A DNA stretch of 64,000 nt. It comes from CALGFI01 sp036374435. Its GTDB lineage: Bacteria > Actinomycetota > UBA4738 > HRBIN12. Position numbers and translations under genes: made by a program. The notes beneath the pieces are model-generated. The model was not told the origin of the DNA, did no database searches, and was given only the letters and a program-made list of their open reading frames with translations. Shown in pieces: positions 24,681 to 33,331 of this stretch (its first letter is position 1; every line of letters starts with the position of its first letter). Location: contig DASUTU010000153.1 of assembly GCA_036374435.1 (NCBI GenBank), forward strand, positions 1 through 64,000, given 5' to 3'.

Positions 24681-25592
24681 CTAGCCCTCGCCCGCCACGA
24701 GGCCGCGCCCCACCAGCCACGTTCGAGCGACCTCGGCGGGGGTCAGGTCGGCCACCTCGACCCGGAGGTTCATCAGGCGGAGCTCCGCGGTGGTCAGGGA
24801 GGCGGACACGCGGTTGACGGCCTCTTCGAGCCGCGGGCCGAACCGCTCGACCGCCGCGGCGTTGGCCACGGGCGTGACGTGCTCGGCCGGTTGCAGGTGG
24901 CGGTCGTCCTCCAGGAGCACGAGGTCGCTTCGGAGGACCTCGGGGCTCGTCGTGAACATCAGGCCGACGTCCACGAGGCCCCGCACCAACGCCTGCGCGG
25001 TGAGCGGGCCGCTCGAGTCCAGGGGGACGAACGAGTCGAACGTGATCCCGTACGTCTCCTCGAGCCCCGGCTGGCACAGCGGACGGCGGGGGCACTCGGC
25101 TGGGCCGCCCAGGGCGAGCCCCTCGTCCCCCGCGAGGTCCGAGAGCCGGGCCACCCGGGCGGCGCGGGCCAGGTCGGCCGAGACGGCGAACGCGTTTCGG
25201 TTCTGCGCTCGGGCCGACTCGAAGGCCACGAGCCCGCGCGCGTCGAGCTCGACGGCGAGGGCCCCTCGCACCACGCCGAGGTTCGAGGAGGCCGAGCCGC
25301 CGGTGACGAACTCCAGCAGGCTGCCGGCGTATTCGGGCACGAGCTCGATCAGGCCTCGCTGGAGTGACGGCTGGACCAGCTCGCGTGGCCCGATGTCGAA
25401 CCGCCGGACGACGCGGATGCCCTCGGCCTCGACGGCCTGCGCGTAGAGCTCGGCGAGCAGAACGCTCTCGCCGAAGTTGAACGAGCCGACGGTGAGCGCG
25501 TCGTCCGTCAGGGCCTGGGGCTCCCGGGGCGGCACCGGAGCGCACGCAGTCAGGATCGCCGCCGCGAGGAGCACCAGCAGCCGGGACCGCAC
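24681..25592 (-). CDS. Glycine betaine/choline-type ABC substrate-binding lipoprotein (OpuAC family)
   Basis: Exported solute-binding protein of 303 aa. The start LLVLLAAAILTAC is a lipoprotein signal with an LTAC lipobox. The OpuAC/OsmF pattern is visible in LTVGSFNFGESVLLAELYAQAVEAEG, LVQPSLQRGLIELVPEYAGSLL and TAQALVRGLVDVGLMFTTSP. GTG at 25592 is chosen because TACTGT (25605-25600) ends seven bases upstream, the leaderless pattern. It is divergent from ribF. No permease or ATPase gene adjoins it, so it must work with a transporter elsewhere or as a receptor. Ligand inferred from the family only. Confidence 0.87.
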   Translation of the reverse strand: MRSRLLVLLAAAILTACAPVPPREPQALTDDALTVGSFNFGESVLLAELYAQAVEAEGIRVVRRFDIGPRELVQPSLQRGLIELVPEYAGSLLEFVTGGSASSNLGVVRGALAVELDARGLVAFESARAQNRNAFAVSADLARAARVARLSDLAGDEGLALGGPAECPRRPLCQPGLEETYGITFDSFVPLDSSGPLTAQALVRGLVDVGLMFTTSPEVLRSDLVLLEDDRHLQPAEHVTPVANAAAVERFGPRLEEAVNRVSASLTTAELRLMNLRVEVADLTPAEVARTWLVGRGLVAGEG

Positions 25593-25646
25593 AAACGTGA
25601 CAGTAGCGGACCCGGAGGCCGCGCATCCGTTCGCTACCCTTCCGAC

Positions 25647-26582
25647 GTGGAGCGAGCGGACGGGCTCGGTGGCCTGCCGATCACCCCGGAGGCGAGCGTC
25701 GTCACGGTCGGCTTCTTCGACGGCGTGCACCTCGGGCATCGCGCCGTCCTCGAGGCCACGGTCGTCGCCGCCCGCGATCGAGGCCTGCCGGCGGTGGCCG
25801 TCACGTTCGACCGCCATCCGCGCGAGATCCTCACGCCGGGGCGGGAGCCGCGGCTGCTCACGACCGTCGAGCGCAAGGCGGCCCTGATCGAGGGGCTCGG
25901 CGTCGACCTGCTGGTCGTGCTCGAGTTCACCGAAGAGTTCTCTCGATGGCCGGCCGATCGGTTCATGGGCGAGGTTCTCCGGGACGGCCTGCACGCCCGG
26001 CATTGCGTGATGGGGGCGAACTTCACCTTCGGCCACCGGGCGCTGGGGACGGTGGACACCTTGATCGAGCGGGGCGGCCGGTACGGGTTCGGCGCCGAAC
26101 GGGTGGAGCTGCGCGACCTCGAGGGGCTCACGGTGTCCTCCTCGGCGGTGCGGGACGCCGTCTCCCGCGGAGATCTGGAGTGGGCCCGGCGCGCGCTCGG
26201 CCGCCGGTTCGTGCTCGACGGCACCGTCGTGAGCGGGGCGGGACGGGGGCAGGGCCTGGGCTACCCGACGGCGAACCTGCGCACCTGGCCGCGGCTGCTG
26301 CTGCCGGGACAGGGCATCTACGCCGGCCGCGCGAAGGTCGACGGTCGGGCCCACGTCGCCGCGATCGACGTCGGCACCAACCCGACGTTCGGCACCGAAC
26401 CGCTCCACGTCGAGTCGTACCTGCTGGATTTCGACGGCGATCTGGTGGGGCGCCCGATGGCCGTGGAGTTCTGGGCGTTCCTTCGGCCCGAGGTCCGCTT
26501 CGAGTCCCCCGAGGAGCTGGTGGCCGCAATGGACGACGACGTGGATCGCACCCGGGCCCTGGTCGACCCCCACGCGCCGTGA
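25647..26582 (+). CDS. ribF: Bifunctional riboflavin kinase/FAD synthetase
   Basis: Makes FMN and then FAD from riboflavin in the cytosol. The N-terminal adenylyltransferase half shows VGFFDGVHLGHRAVLE (HxGH-type motif), FDRHPREIL and VSSSAVRDAVSRGD. The C-terminal flavokinase half shows GTVVSGAGRGQGLGYPTANL and AAIDVGTNPTFG. At 311 aa it is full length. GTG at 25647 has TACCCT (25635-25640) exactly six bases upstream, a leaderless promoter. Its stop overlaps the GTG of the CapA-like gene. In actinobacteria ribF usually sits between truB and rpsO, as here but for the intruding membrane/lipid block. Confidence 0.96.
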   Translation: MERADGLGGLPITPEASVVTVGFFDGVHLGHRAVLEATVVAARDRGLPAVAVTFDRHPREILTPGREPRLLTTVERKAALIEGLGVDLLVVLEFTEEFSRWPADRFMGEVLRDGLHARHCVMGANFTFGHRALGTVDTLIERGGRYGFGAERVELRDLEGLTVSSSAVRDAVSRGDLEWARRALGRRFVLDGTVVSGAGRGQGLGYPTANLRTWPRLLLPGQGIYAGRAKVDGRAHVAAIDVGTNPTFGTEPLHVESYLLDFDGDLVGRPMAVEFWAFLRPEVRFESPEELVAAMDDDVDRTRALVDPHAP

Positions 26583-27670
26583 GCTGGGGCCGCCACGCTC
26601 GCCCGTCCCGGCTGCCGTTGGGTCTCCTCGTGGGCGCACTGATCCTGGCCGCCGTGGGGGCCGGCGCCTGGGCCATCACGCGACCCCGCGACGGGTCGGA
26701 TCGGGTCCAGACCTCGCCTGATCCCCCGACGCCGAGCGAGGTCGCGGCGGCCGCGGAGGGCAGCCCGCCCGGGCCGGCCGCGGCGACGCCCCCGACCCCG
26801 AGCCCTTCCGCGGAGCCGAGATGGCCGCTCGTGGTCCATGGGACCGGCGACGTCAGCCTGGACCCGGAGTACATCTCGGCGTTCCGGTCGAACGGATACG
26901 GGTGGGCGTGGAGCGGGCTGGGCGGGCTGTTCCGTCGAGACGACCTCACGGTCATCAACCACGAGTGCCCCTCGACCGACATCGTCGCGCCGCTTCCCAA
27001 ACAGTTCAACTTCCGGTGTGACCCGGAGGCGCTGCCCGCCGCGAGACGGGCCGGGGTGGAGGTCCTCAACCTGGCGAACAACCACGGGTACGACCACGGC
27101 CCCGAGGCGCTGCTCGACTCGATCCGCAACATCCGCCGGGCCGGGCTGGTCCCCGTGGGAGCCGGCCCGAACGAGCGGGCGGCGGACCGACCCGCCTTCG
27201 TCGAGGTCGGGGGGTGGCGCATCGCGGTCGTCGGTATTAGCCAGGTGCTCGACCCCGTGAACCAGGTGGCCGAAGGGGACAGGCCGGGGACGGCCGTGGG
27301 CCACGACTTCGACCGGGCCCTCCGGGCCATCCGAGCCGCGGAGCAGGAAGCCGACCTGGTGCTGGTGACGATCCACTGGGGGGTCGAGCTCGACACGGAG
27401 CCGCGCGACTACCAGATCGAGCAGGCCCGAGAGATGATCGAGGCCGGAGCTGACGCGATCTTCGGGCACCACGCGCACCGCCTGCAGCCGATGGACACGT
27501 ATCGCGGCCGCCCGATCTTCTACGGCCTCGGGAACTTCGTGTGGCCGAACTTCTCGGTGGAGGGCTCCACGACGGCCGTGGCCGAGGTCCGGGTCTCGGC
27601 GGACGGGCGGGTCCGGGGGAGGCTCCTCCCGGCGTTCATCACCGCTCCCGGCCACCCGGAGCTCCGTTGA
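26579..27670 (+). CDS. CapA/PGA-cap family metallophosphatase-like protein, membrane anchored
   Basis: A 363-aa protein with one N-terminal membrane helix (LGLLVGALILAAVGAGAWAI), a Pro/Ala/Ser-rich linker to about residue 80 and an extracellular CapA-type calcineurin-like domain. Family marks are VVHGTGDVSLD, VINHECPST, VEVLNLANNHGYDHG, VLVTIHWGVELD and IFGHHAHRLQPMDTYRG. CapA proteins serve polyglutamate capsule or wall polymer attachment, but many members have unknown roles, and no capB or capC is here. GTG at 26579 overlaps the ribF stop. Confidence 0.88.
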   Translation: MSWGRHARPSRLPLGLLVGALILAAVGAGAWAITRPRDGSDRVQTSPDPPTPSEVAAAAEGSPPGPAAATPPTPSPSAEPRWPLVVHGTGDVSLDPEYISAFRSNGYGWAWSGLGGLFRRDDLTVINHECPSTDIVAPLPKQFNFRCDPEALPAARRAGVEVLNLANNHGYDHGPEALLDSIRNIRRAGLVPVGAGPNERAADRPAFVEVGGWRIAVVGISQVLDPVNQVAEGDRPGTAVGHDFDRALRAIRAAEQEADLVLVTIHWGVELDTEPRDYQIEQAREMIEAGADAIFGHHAHRLQPMDTYRGRPIFYGLGNFVWPNFSVEGSTTAVAEVRVSADGRVRGRLLPAFITAPGHPELR

Positions 27671-27709
27671 GGGGTATCCGAAAGTCGTCTGGTAGCCTTT
27701 GCGCTGGTC

Positions 27710-27979
27710 ATGACCCTCACGAAGACGCAGAAGTCCGAGATCATCTCCGAGCACCGCCGCTCCGGCGCGGACACCGGTTCCGCCGAGGTCCAGATCGCGG
27801 TGCTCAGCAAGCGGATCTCCGACCTCACCGAACACCTGAAGACCCACAAGAAGGACCACGCCTCGCGGCGGGGCCTGCTGATGCTGGTCGGCCGCCGCCG
27901 CCGCCTGCTGGAGTACCTGCGGCGAGAGGACGTCGAGCGATACCGCGGCATCGTGGCCAAGCTCGGATTGAGGCGGTAG
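27710..27979 (+). CDS. rpsO: 30S ribosomal protein S15
   Basis: Primary 16S rRNA-binding protein of the central domain. The 89-aa sequence is canonical: HRRSGADTGSAEVQIAVLSKRI, TEHLKTHKKDHASRRGLLMLVGRRRRLLEYL and a final GLRR. ATG at 27710 follows TAGCCT (27693-27698) by 11 bases, a likely promoter with a very short leader. pnp follows after a 202-base gap, the near-universal rpsO-pnp arrangement. Confidence 0.98.
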   Translation: MTLTKTQKSEIISEHRRSGADTGSAEVQIAVLSKRISDLTEHLKTHKKDHASRRGLLMLVGRRRRLLEYLRREDVERYRGIVAKLGLRR

Positions 27980-28075
27980 GCGGGGGCCCGGCCGCCGCCC
28001 GTAGGAGGGATGCCAACGAACCACTGACCGATCCGGAGTGACGGTCGGTCCCGGTCGGTTCTCAGTCGCGAGCCT

Positions 28076-28091
28076 CCGATGCCCCCATCGG
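28076..28091 (+). promoter_or_regulatory. Hairpin in the rpsO-pnp intergenic leader
   Basis: CCGATG pairs with CATCGG around a CCCC loop, within the 202-base gap before pnp. pnp leaders in enterobacteria form a stem processed by RNase III and PNPase for autoregulation; a comparable role here is only a suggestion. No T run follows, so a terminator is unlikely. Confidence 0.4.
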
Positions 28092-28181
28092 CGGTTCACC
28101 ACTGACAACCGGCCGCACCGATCCTCCACCGCAACCGCGGCGCGTCCGCGCCGCGCCGAACCTCGAAGGAGGACCCGGCCG

Positions 28182-30479
28182 ATGGCCACCACCCTTTCCC
28201 GCGAGATCGGGAACCAGACCCTGACGTTCGAGAGCGGAAAGCTCGCCCAGCAGGCGGGCGGCTCGTGCGTCGTGACCTACGGCGAGACCCAGGTGCTCGC
28301 CACCTGTACCACCGCGAAACCCCGCGAGGGGATCGACTTCTTCCCCCTCACGATCGACGTGGAGGAGCGGATGTACGCCGCCGGGAAGATCCCCGGCGGT
28401 TTCTTCCGGCGCGAGGGGCGGCCGTCGGAGACGGCTATCTTGACCGCCCGCCTGACCGACCGGCCCATGCGCCCGAGCTTCCGCGAGGGGTACCGAGACG
28501 AGGTCCAGGTCGTCATCACCGTGTTGTCGGTGGACATGGCCAATCCCTACGACATCCCCGGCATGAACGCGGCCAGCCTGGCCACGATGATCAGCGGGAT
28601 CCCCTTCGAGGGTCCCGTGGGGTCGGTGCGCCTGGGGCTGATCGGCGCTGAGTGGGTGATCAACCCGACGTTCCAGCAGGTCGAGGAGGCCACGTTCGAC
28701 ATCGTCGTGGCCGGCCGCCGCAACGACGCCGGCGAGATCGACATCCTCATGATCGAGGGCGAGGCCCCCGACGACGCCTGGCAGCTCATCGCGGCCGACA
28801 CGGGCGCCGTGGCGCCGACCGAAGACGTCGTCGCGCGCGGCCTCGAGGTCGCCAAGGCGGCGATCGACGAGCTGGTCGACCTCCAGCTCGAGTTCGTGGC
28901 GTCCCTGGACGCGAAACCCCGGCCGTTCGAGCCGACCCCGCTGTACGGCGCCGACACGTGGTCGCTCGTGCAGTCCTTCGCCAAGGAGCGCGTGGAGACG
29001 GCCCTCGTCCCCGACCGGGTCGAGCGCGAGGCCGCGCTCGACCAGGCGAAGGAGGACCTCAAGGCGCACGCGCTCGCGACCTGGGGCGAGGAGGTCTTCG
29101 CTCAGCGCCAGGCGGAGATCGGTCCGGCCTGGAAGGACCTGCAGAAGAAGGTCATGCGCGCCCGGGTCATCGAGCACGGGGTGCGCCTGGACGGCCGCGG
29201 CCCGAAGGACATCCGTCCGCTCTCGGCGGAGGTCGGCCTGGTGCCCCGCGCCCACGGCTCGAGCCTGTTCCAGCGGGGCGATACGCAGGTCCTGAACGTC
29301 ACCACCCTCGGGATGCTGCGGATGACCCAGATGATCGACACGCTCGATCCCGAGGAGACCAAACGCTACATCCACCACTACAACTTCCCACCGTTCTCGA
29401 CGGGCGAGGTCGGGCGAATCGGCTCCCCCCGGCGGCGCGAGATCGGACACGGCGCACTCGCCGAACGGGCGCTCGTCCCGATGATCCCTCCGGAGGAGGA
29501 GTTCCCCTACGCGCTGCGGCTGGTCTCCGACGTGTTGGGCTCCAACGGCTCCACGTCGATGGCCAGCGTCTGCGCCTCGACGTTGTCGCTGATGGACGCC
29601 GGCGTGCCGATCAAGGCGCCGGTGGCGGGGATCGCCATGGGCATGATCGCCGAAGGTGACACGTTCGTGACGCTCACCGACATCCTCGGCGCCGAGGACG
29701 CCCTCGGCGACATGGACTTCAAGGTGGCGGGCACGCGCGAGTTCGTCACCGCGATCCAGCTCGACATGAAGGTCACCGGCCTCCCCGGCGAGGTCCTGGC
29801 CGACGCCCTCCAGCAGGCCAGGGAGGCGCGGCTGAAGATCCTCGAGGTCATCATCGACGCCATCCCGACGCCGCGCACCGAGGTCAACCCGAAGGCGCCG
29901 CGCATCCTGACGCTCCAGATCCCCGTGGACAAGATCGGCGAGGTGATCGGACCCAAGGGGAAGAAGATCAACGAGATCGTCGCATTGACCGGCGCCGACA
30001 TCGACATCCAGGACGACGGCACGGTGTTCATCGGGGCCCGCGAGGGCGCCGGGGCCGACGAGGCCGCTCGGATCATCGACGAGATCGCCAACCCACGACC
30101 GATCACGGTCGGCGAGCGGTTCACCGGCACCGTGGTGAACACCACGACGTTCGGCGCGTTCGTGAACCTGGTTCCGGGCCGCGACGGGCTGATCCACATC
30201 TCCAAGCTCGGCCGGGGTCGCCGGATCGCGAACGTCGAGGAGGCCGTCTCCGTGGGCGACACGCTCGAGGTCGAGGTGCAGGACATCGACGACCGCGGCA
30301 AGATCTCGCTCAAGCCGGTCGGCGCCGAGTGGGAGATCCCCGAGGGCCAGGAGCCCGAGGTCTCGACGGACCGGCCGCCGCGGCGCGACCGCGGTGACCG
30401 GCGCGGCCCGCGCGACCGGGACCGCCGCCCGCGCGACCGCGATCGCCGTCCTCGCGAACCCCGATCGCCGGAGGGCTGA
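28182..30479 (+). CDS. pnp: Polyribonucleotide nucleotidyltransferase (PNPase)
   Basis: Phosphorolytic 3'-5' exoribonuclease and RNA tailing enzyme. Two RNase PH domains are present (GGSCVVTYGETQVLATC and GSSLFQRGDTQVLNVTTLG, with the catalytic DILGAEDALGDMDFKVAGT), then a KH domain (IPVDKIGEVIGPKGKKIN) and an S1 domain (GTVVNTTTFGAFVNLVPG). The last 30 residues are an Arg/Asp-rich tail (DRRPRDRDRRPRE) typical of actinobacterial RNA enzymes. ATG at 28182 is preceded by GAAGGAGG. Length 765 aa. An M16 peptidase follows, as in many actinobacteria. Confidence 0.97.
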   Translation: MATTLSREIGNQTLTFESGKLAQQAGGSCVVTYGETQVLATCTTAKPREGIDFFPLTIDVEERMYAAGKIPGGFFRREGRPSETAILTARLTDRPMRPSFREGYRDEVQVVITVLSVDMANPYDIPGMNAASLATMISGIPFEGPVGSVRLGLIGAEWVINPTFQQVEEATFDIVVAGRRNDAGEIDILMIEGEAPDDAWQLIAADTGAVAPTEDVVARGLEVAKAAIDELVDLQLEFVASLDAKPRPFEPTPLYGADTWSLVQSFAKERVETALVPDRVEREAALDQAKEDLKAHALATWGEEVFAQRQAEIGPAWKDLQKKVMRARVIEHGVRLDGRGPKDIRPLSAEVGLVPRAHGSSLFQRGDTQVLNVTTLGMLRMTQMIDTLDPEETKRYIHHYNFPPFSTGEVGRIGSPRRREIGHGALAERALVPMIPPEEEFPYALRLVSDVLGSNGSTSMASVCASTLSLMDAGVPIKAPVAGIAMGMIAEGDTFVTLTDILGAEDALGDMDFKVAGTREFVTAIQLDMKVTGLPGEVLADALQQAREARLKILEVIIDAIPTPRTEVNPKAPRILTLQIPVDKIGEVIGPKGKKINEIVALTGADIDIQDDGTVFIGAREGAGADEAARIIDEIANPRPITVGERFTGTVVNTTTFGAFVNLVPGRDGLIHISKLGRGRRIANVEEAVSVGDTLEVEVQDIDDRGKISLKPVGAEWEIPEGQEPEVSTDRPPRRDRGDRRGPRDRDRRPRDRDRRPREPRSPEG

Positions 30480-30490
30480 GGCACCCGCCG

Positions 30491-31750
30491 ATGGCCATCG
30501 GTCGGACCGAGCTCGGCTCTGGCCTTCGCGTCGTCACCGAGCGGATGCCGGACGTGCGTTCGGTGGCGCTCGGGTTCTGGGTGTTGGCCGGCTCGCGCGA
30601 CGAGCCGCCGCCCATCAGCGGCTCGAGCCATTTCCTCGAGCACCTGCTGTTCAAGGGGACGAAGAGGCGCAGCGCCCGCGACATCGCCGAAGCGTTCGAC
30701 GCGGTCGGCGGCGACGTCAACGCGTTCACCGCCAAGGAGTACACGTGTTTCTACGGGCGCGTTCGCGACCGGGACCTCCCGATGGCGGTGGAGCACCTGG
30801 CGGACATGGTCCAGAACTCCGTGTTGCGCGAGCCCGACTTCCGGTCGGAGAAGCGCGTCATCCTCGAGGAGATCAACGTCCACGAGGACACCCCCGACGA
30901 CCTCGTCCACGACCTGTTCGTCGAGTCGTTGTGGCCCCACCACCCGCTGGGTCGGCCCGTGCTGGGGACCAAGCGCAGCATCCGGGCCGCCACGCGCGAC
31001 CAGGTTCGCCGGTTCTACCGGAAGCACTACGTCCCGGGGAACCTCGTCGTCGTCGCGGCGGGCAACCTCCACCACGACCGGCTCCTCGAGCTCCTGTCGG
31101 ACGTGATGGACATCGGACCGGTCCGCGCCGAGGGGCCGGCCGCGTGGAACCTCCGGCGGGCCGGCCCTCCGCCGAGTCCCTCGGGCCGCACCGTGGTGAA
31201 GTCGCGCGATACCGAGCAGGCCCACATCTGTGTCGGCACCAGCGGCCTTTCCCGGACGGACCCGGACCGCTTCGCCTTCGGCGTGGTCAACAACGCGCTG
31301 GGCGGCGGGATGTCCTCGAGGCTGTTCCAGGAGGTCCGCGAGCGGCGCGGCCTCGCGTACAGCGTCTACAGCTACCACTCGATGTACGCGGAGGCGGGCG
31401 TGTTCTCGGCGTACGCCGGCACGACGCCGGGCCGGGCCAAAGACGTCTTGTCGATCGTGCGGGGCCAGCTCCAGGACGTGGCCGAGCACGGCCTGCGGCC
31501 CGACGAGTTCGAGCGCGCCAAGGGCCACATGAAAGGGGCGCTCGTCCTGTCGCTCGAGGACCCCGGCGGCCGGATGTCTCGGCTGGGCAAGTCCGAGATC
31601 GGCCACGGCGAGACCTTGACGCTCAACCAGATGCTCGCTCGGATCTCCGCGGTGACGCCGGAGGACTCGCGCCGGGCGGCCGACCGGGTACTCTCGCAAC
31701 CCATGACCACCACCGTGCTGGGTCCGTTCGACCGGCGGTCGATCAGATGA
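30491..31750 (+). CDS. M16-family zinc peptidase (processing-peptidase-like)
   Basis: Soluble metallopeptidase of 419 aa resembling the mitochondrial processing peptidase beta subunit. The inverted zinc motif HFLEH is at about residues 55-59 (SSHFLEHLLFKGT), with the distal glutamate in EINVHEDTPDD. A second, non-catalytic M16 half shows ALGGGMSSRLFQEVRERRGLAYS. It lies 11 bases after pnp and its stop overlaps the dapB start, the conserved pnp-M16-dapB order of actinobacteria. Physiological substrate unknown. Confidence 0.93.
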   Translation: MAIGRTELGSGLRVVTERMPDVRSVALGFWVLAGSRDEPPPISGSSHFLEHLLFKGTKRRSARDIAEAFDAVGGDVNAFTAKEYTCFYGRVRDRDLPMAVEHLADMVQNSVLREPDFRSEKRVILEEINVHEDTPDDLVHDLFVESLWPHHPLGRPVLGTKRSIRAATRDQVRRFYRKHYVPGNLVVVAAGNLHHDRLLELLSDVMDIGPVRAEGPAAWNLRRAGPPPSPSGRTVVKSRDTEQAHICVGTSGLSRTDPDRFAFGVVNNALGGGMSSRLFQEVRERRGLAYSVYSYHSMYAEAGVFSAYAGTTPGRAKDVLSIVRGQLQDVAEHGLRPDEFERAKGHMKGALVLSLEDPGGRMSRLGKSEIGHGETLTLNQMLARISAVTPEDSRRAADRVLSQPMTTTVLGPFDRRSIR

Positions 31751-32544
31751 TCCGGGTGGGCGTCGTCGGCGCCTGCGGGCGGATGGGGCAGATGGTGTGC
31801 CGGTCCGTCGCCGACGCCGACGACCTGGCGCTCGTCGCGGCCATCGATCGGTCGAGGATCGGCCAGAGCATCGGCCCGCTGATCGGCCACCCCGAGATCG
31901 ACGTGCCGGTCTCGGACGAGCTCGACCGGCTCCTGGAGGCCGAGGTCGAGGTGGCGGTCGACTTCACGCATCCGGACGTCGTCATGGAGAACGTCCGCTG
32001 GTGCGTCAACCACGCGATCCACCTCGTGGTCGGCACCACCGGCATCACCGAGGACGACCTGCGCGAGATCGATGTCGCCATCGGCGACGAAGGGGCCGAG
32101 TCCAACGTGATCGTGGCCTCGAACTTCGCGCTCGGCGCCGTGTTGATGTTGCGGTTCGCCACCGAGGCCATCCGGCACCTTCCGGCCGTCGAGATCATCG
32201 AGCTGCACCACGACCAGAAGGCCGATGCCCCGTCCGGCACGGCGTTCGCCATGGCCCGTCGGCTGGATGCCGAACGCGCCGAGCCGTATCGGGGACCGAC
32301 GGCGGAGAGCCTCCGGGGGGTCCGGGGCGGGGAAGAAGACGGGATCCGGGTCCATTCGGTGCGGCTCCCCGGGCTGGTGGCGCACCACGAGATCATCTTC
32401 GGGGGGCAGGGGCAGACCCTCACGATCCGTCACGACTCGACGGATCGCAGCTCGTTCATGCCGGGCGTGTTGCTCGCCGTCCGCGCCGTGCTGACCAGGC
32501 GGGGGCTGACCGTCGGCCTCGAGCCGCTCCTGTCCTCCCCGTGA
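31747..32544 (+). CDS. dapB: 4-hydroxy-tetrahydrodipicolinate reductase
   Basis: Second dedicated enzyme of diaminopimelate/lysine synthesis, using NAD(P)H. The Rossmann motif VGACGRMGQMV starts at about residue 6, GTTGI is in the middle and the catalytic EIIELHHDQKADAPSGTA block is intact. The 265-aa length is normal. ATG at 31747 overlaps the peptidase stop and its own stop overlaps the PIG-L gene start, so three genes are tightly coupled. dapA, dapF and a DapL-like gene are elsewhere in the window. Confidence 0.96.
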   Translation: MIRVGVVGACGRMGQMVCRSVADADDLALVAAIDRSRIGQSIGPLIGHPEIDVPVSDELDRLLEAEVEVAVDFTHPDVVMENVRWCVNHAIHLVVGTTGITEDDLREIDVAIGDEGAESNVIVASNFALGAVLMLRFATEAIRHLPAVEIIELHHDQKADAPSGTAFAMARRLDAERAEPYRGPTAESLRGVRGGEEDGIRVHSVRLPGLVAHHEIIFGGQGQTLTIRHDSTDRSSFMPGVLLAVRAVLTRRGLTVGLEPLLSSP

Positions 32545-33320
32545 CGCGCCGCGTCACGTGCGTCTTCGCGCACCCGGACGACGACACGTACGGCGTGGCC
32601 GGATCGCTCGCCCTGGAAGCCGATCGAGGGGTCGAGGTCACCGTGGTCCTCGCCACCAGCGGCGAGGCCGGGCTGATCGCCGACGCCAGCCTGGCCACCC
32701 GCGAGACCCTGGCCGCGGTCCGAGAGGCCGAGGACCGCGCGTCGTGGGAGGCCCTCGGGCTCGAGCCGGCCGTCAAGTTCCTGCGGCACCCCGACGGCCG
32801 CCTCACCGAGATCCCCCGCGAGCAGCTCGTGGCGGAGGTCCTGGCGATCCTCCAGGAGGCACGTCCCGACGTCGTGGTCACGTTCGGCCCCGACGGCGTC
32901 ACCGGGCACGCCGACCACGTCGCGATCGGCGCCGTCACCGCCGCGGCCTTCCACGCCGCTCGGGCGGCCGGCTCGGACGGGTTCCACCGCCTCCTTCAGG
33001 TGGCCATCCCGCAGTCCCGGATGGACCGGATGAACGAGCTCCTGCGCGAGCGGGGGTTGAACCCGATCGACCCGACCCAGGAGTTCCAGCCCCGGAGCGT
33101 GCCCGACGAGTCGATCGGGGTCCTGGTGGACTGCTCGTCGGTCTACGACCGGAAGCTCGAGGCGCTGCGACGACACCGGACCCAGGCCGAGCTCCAGGAC
33201 GTCCCGTTCGAGATGTGGCCGGAGCTCCTTTCGGTGGAGGCGTTCGTCCCGGCGTTCCCGGAGCGCGAGCCCGAGGCGCCGGTCCTGGACGGGCTGTTCG
33301 ACGGGCTGGCCGGTCCGTAA
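32541..33320 (+). CDS. PIG-L family zinc deacetylase
   Basis: A 259-aa member of the LmbE/PIG-L family, which remove acetyl groups from GlcNAc-type sugars, including the mycothiol enzymes MshB and Mca. The zinc-binding motif AHPDDDTYG is at about residues 10-18 and HADHVAIG supplies the other ligand. The Mca/MshB-like stretch RMDRMNELLRERG is suggestive, so a mycothiol-related or detoxifying role is possible but not shown. GTG at 32541 overlaps the dapB stop. The next gene begins 11 bases after its stop. Confidence 0.88.
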   Translation: MTRRVTCVFAHPDDDTYGVAGSLALEADRGVEVTVVLATSGEAGLIADASLATRETLAAVREAEDRASWEALGLEPAVKFLRHPDGRLTEIPREQLVAEVLAILQEARPDVVVTFGPDGVTGHADHVAIGAVTAAAFHAARAAGSDGFHRLLQVAIPQSRMDRMNELLRERGLNPIDPTQEFQPRSVPDESIGVLVDCSSVYDRKLEALRRHRTQAELQDVPFEMWPELLSVEAFVPAFPEREPEAPVLDGLFDGLAGP

Positions 33321-33331
33321 GCTCGAACGCC

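Noticed and set aside
28062..30197. 711-codon minus-strand frame across pnp
   Set aside because: Antisense shadow of PNPase with skewed composition and no recognisable motif.
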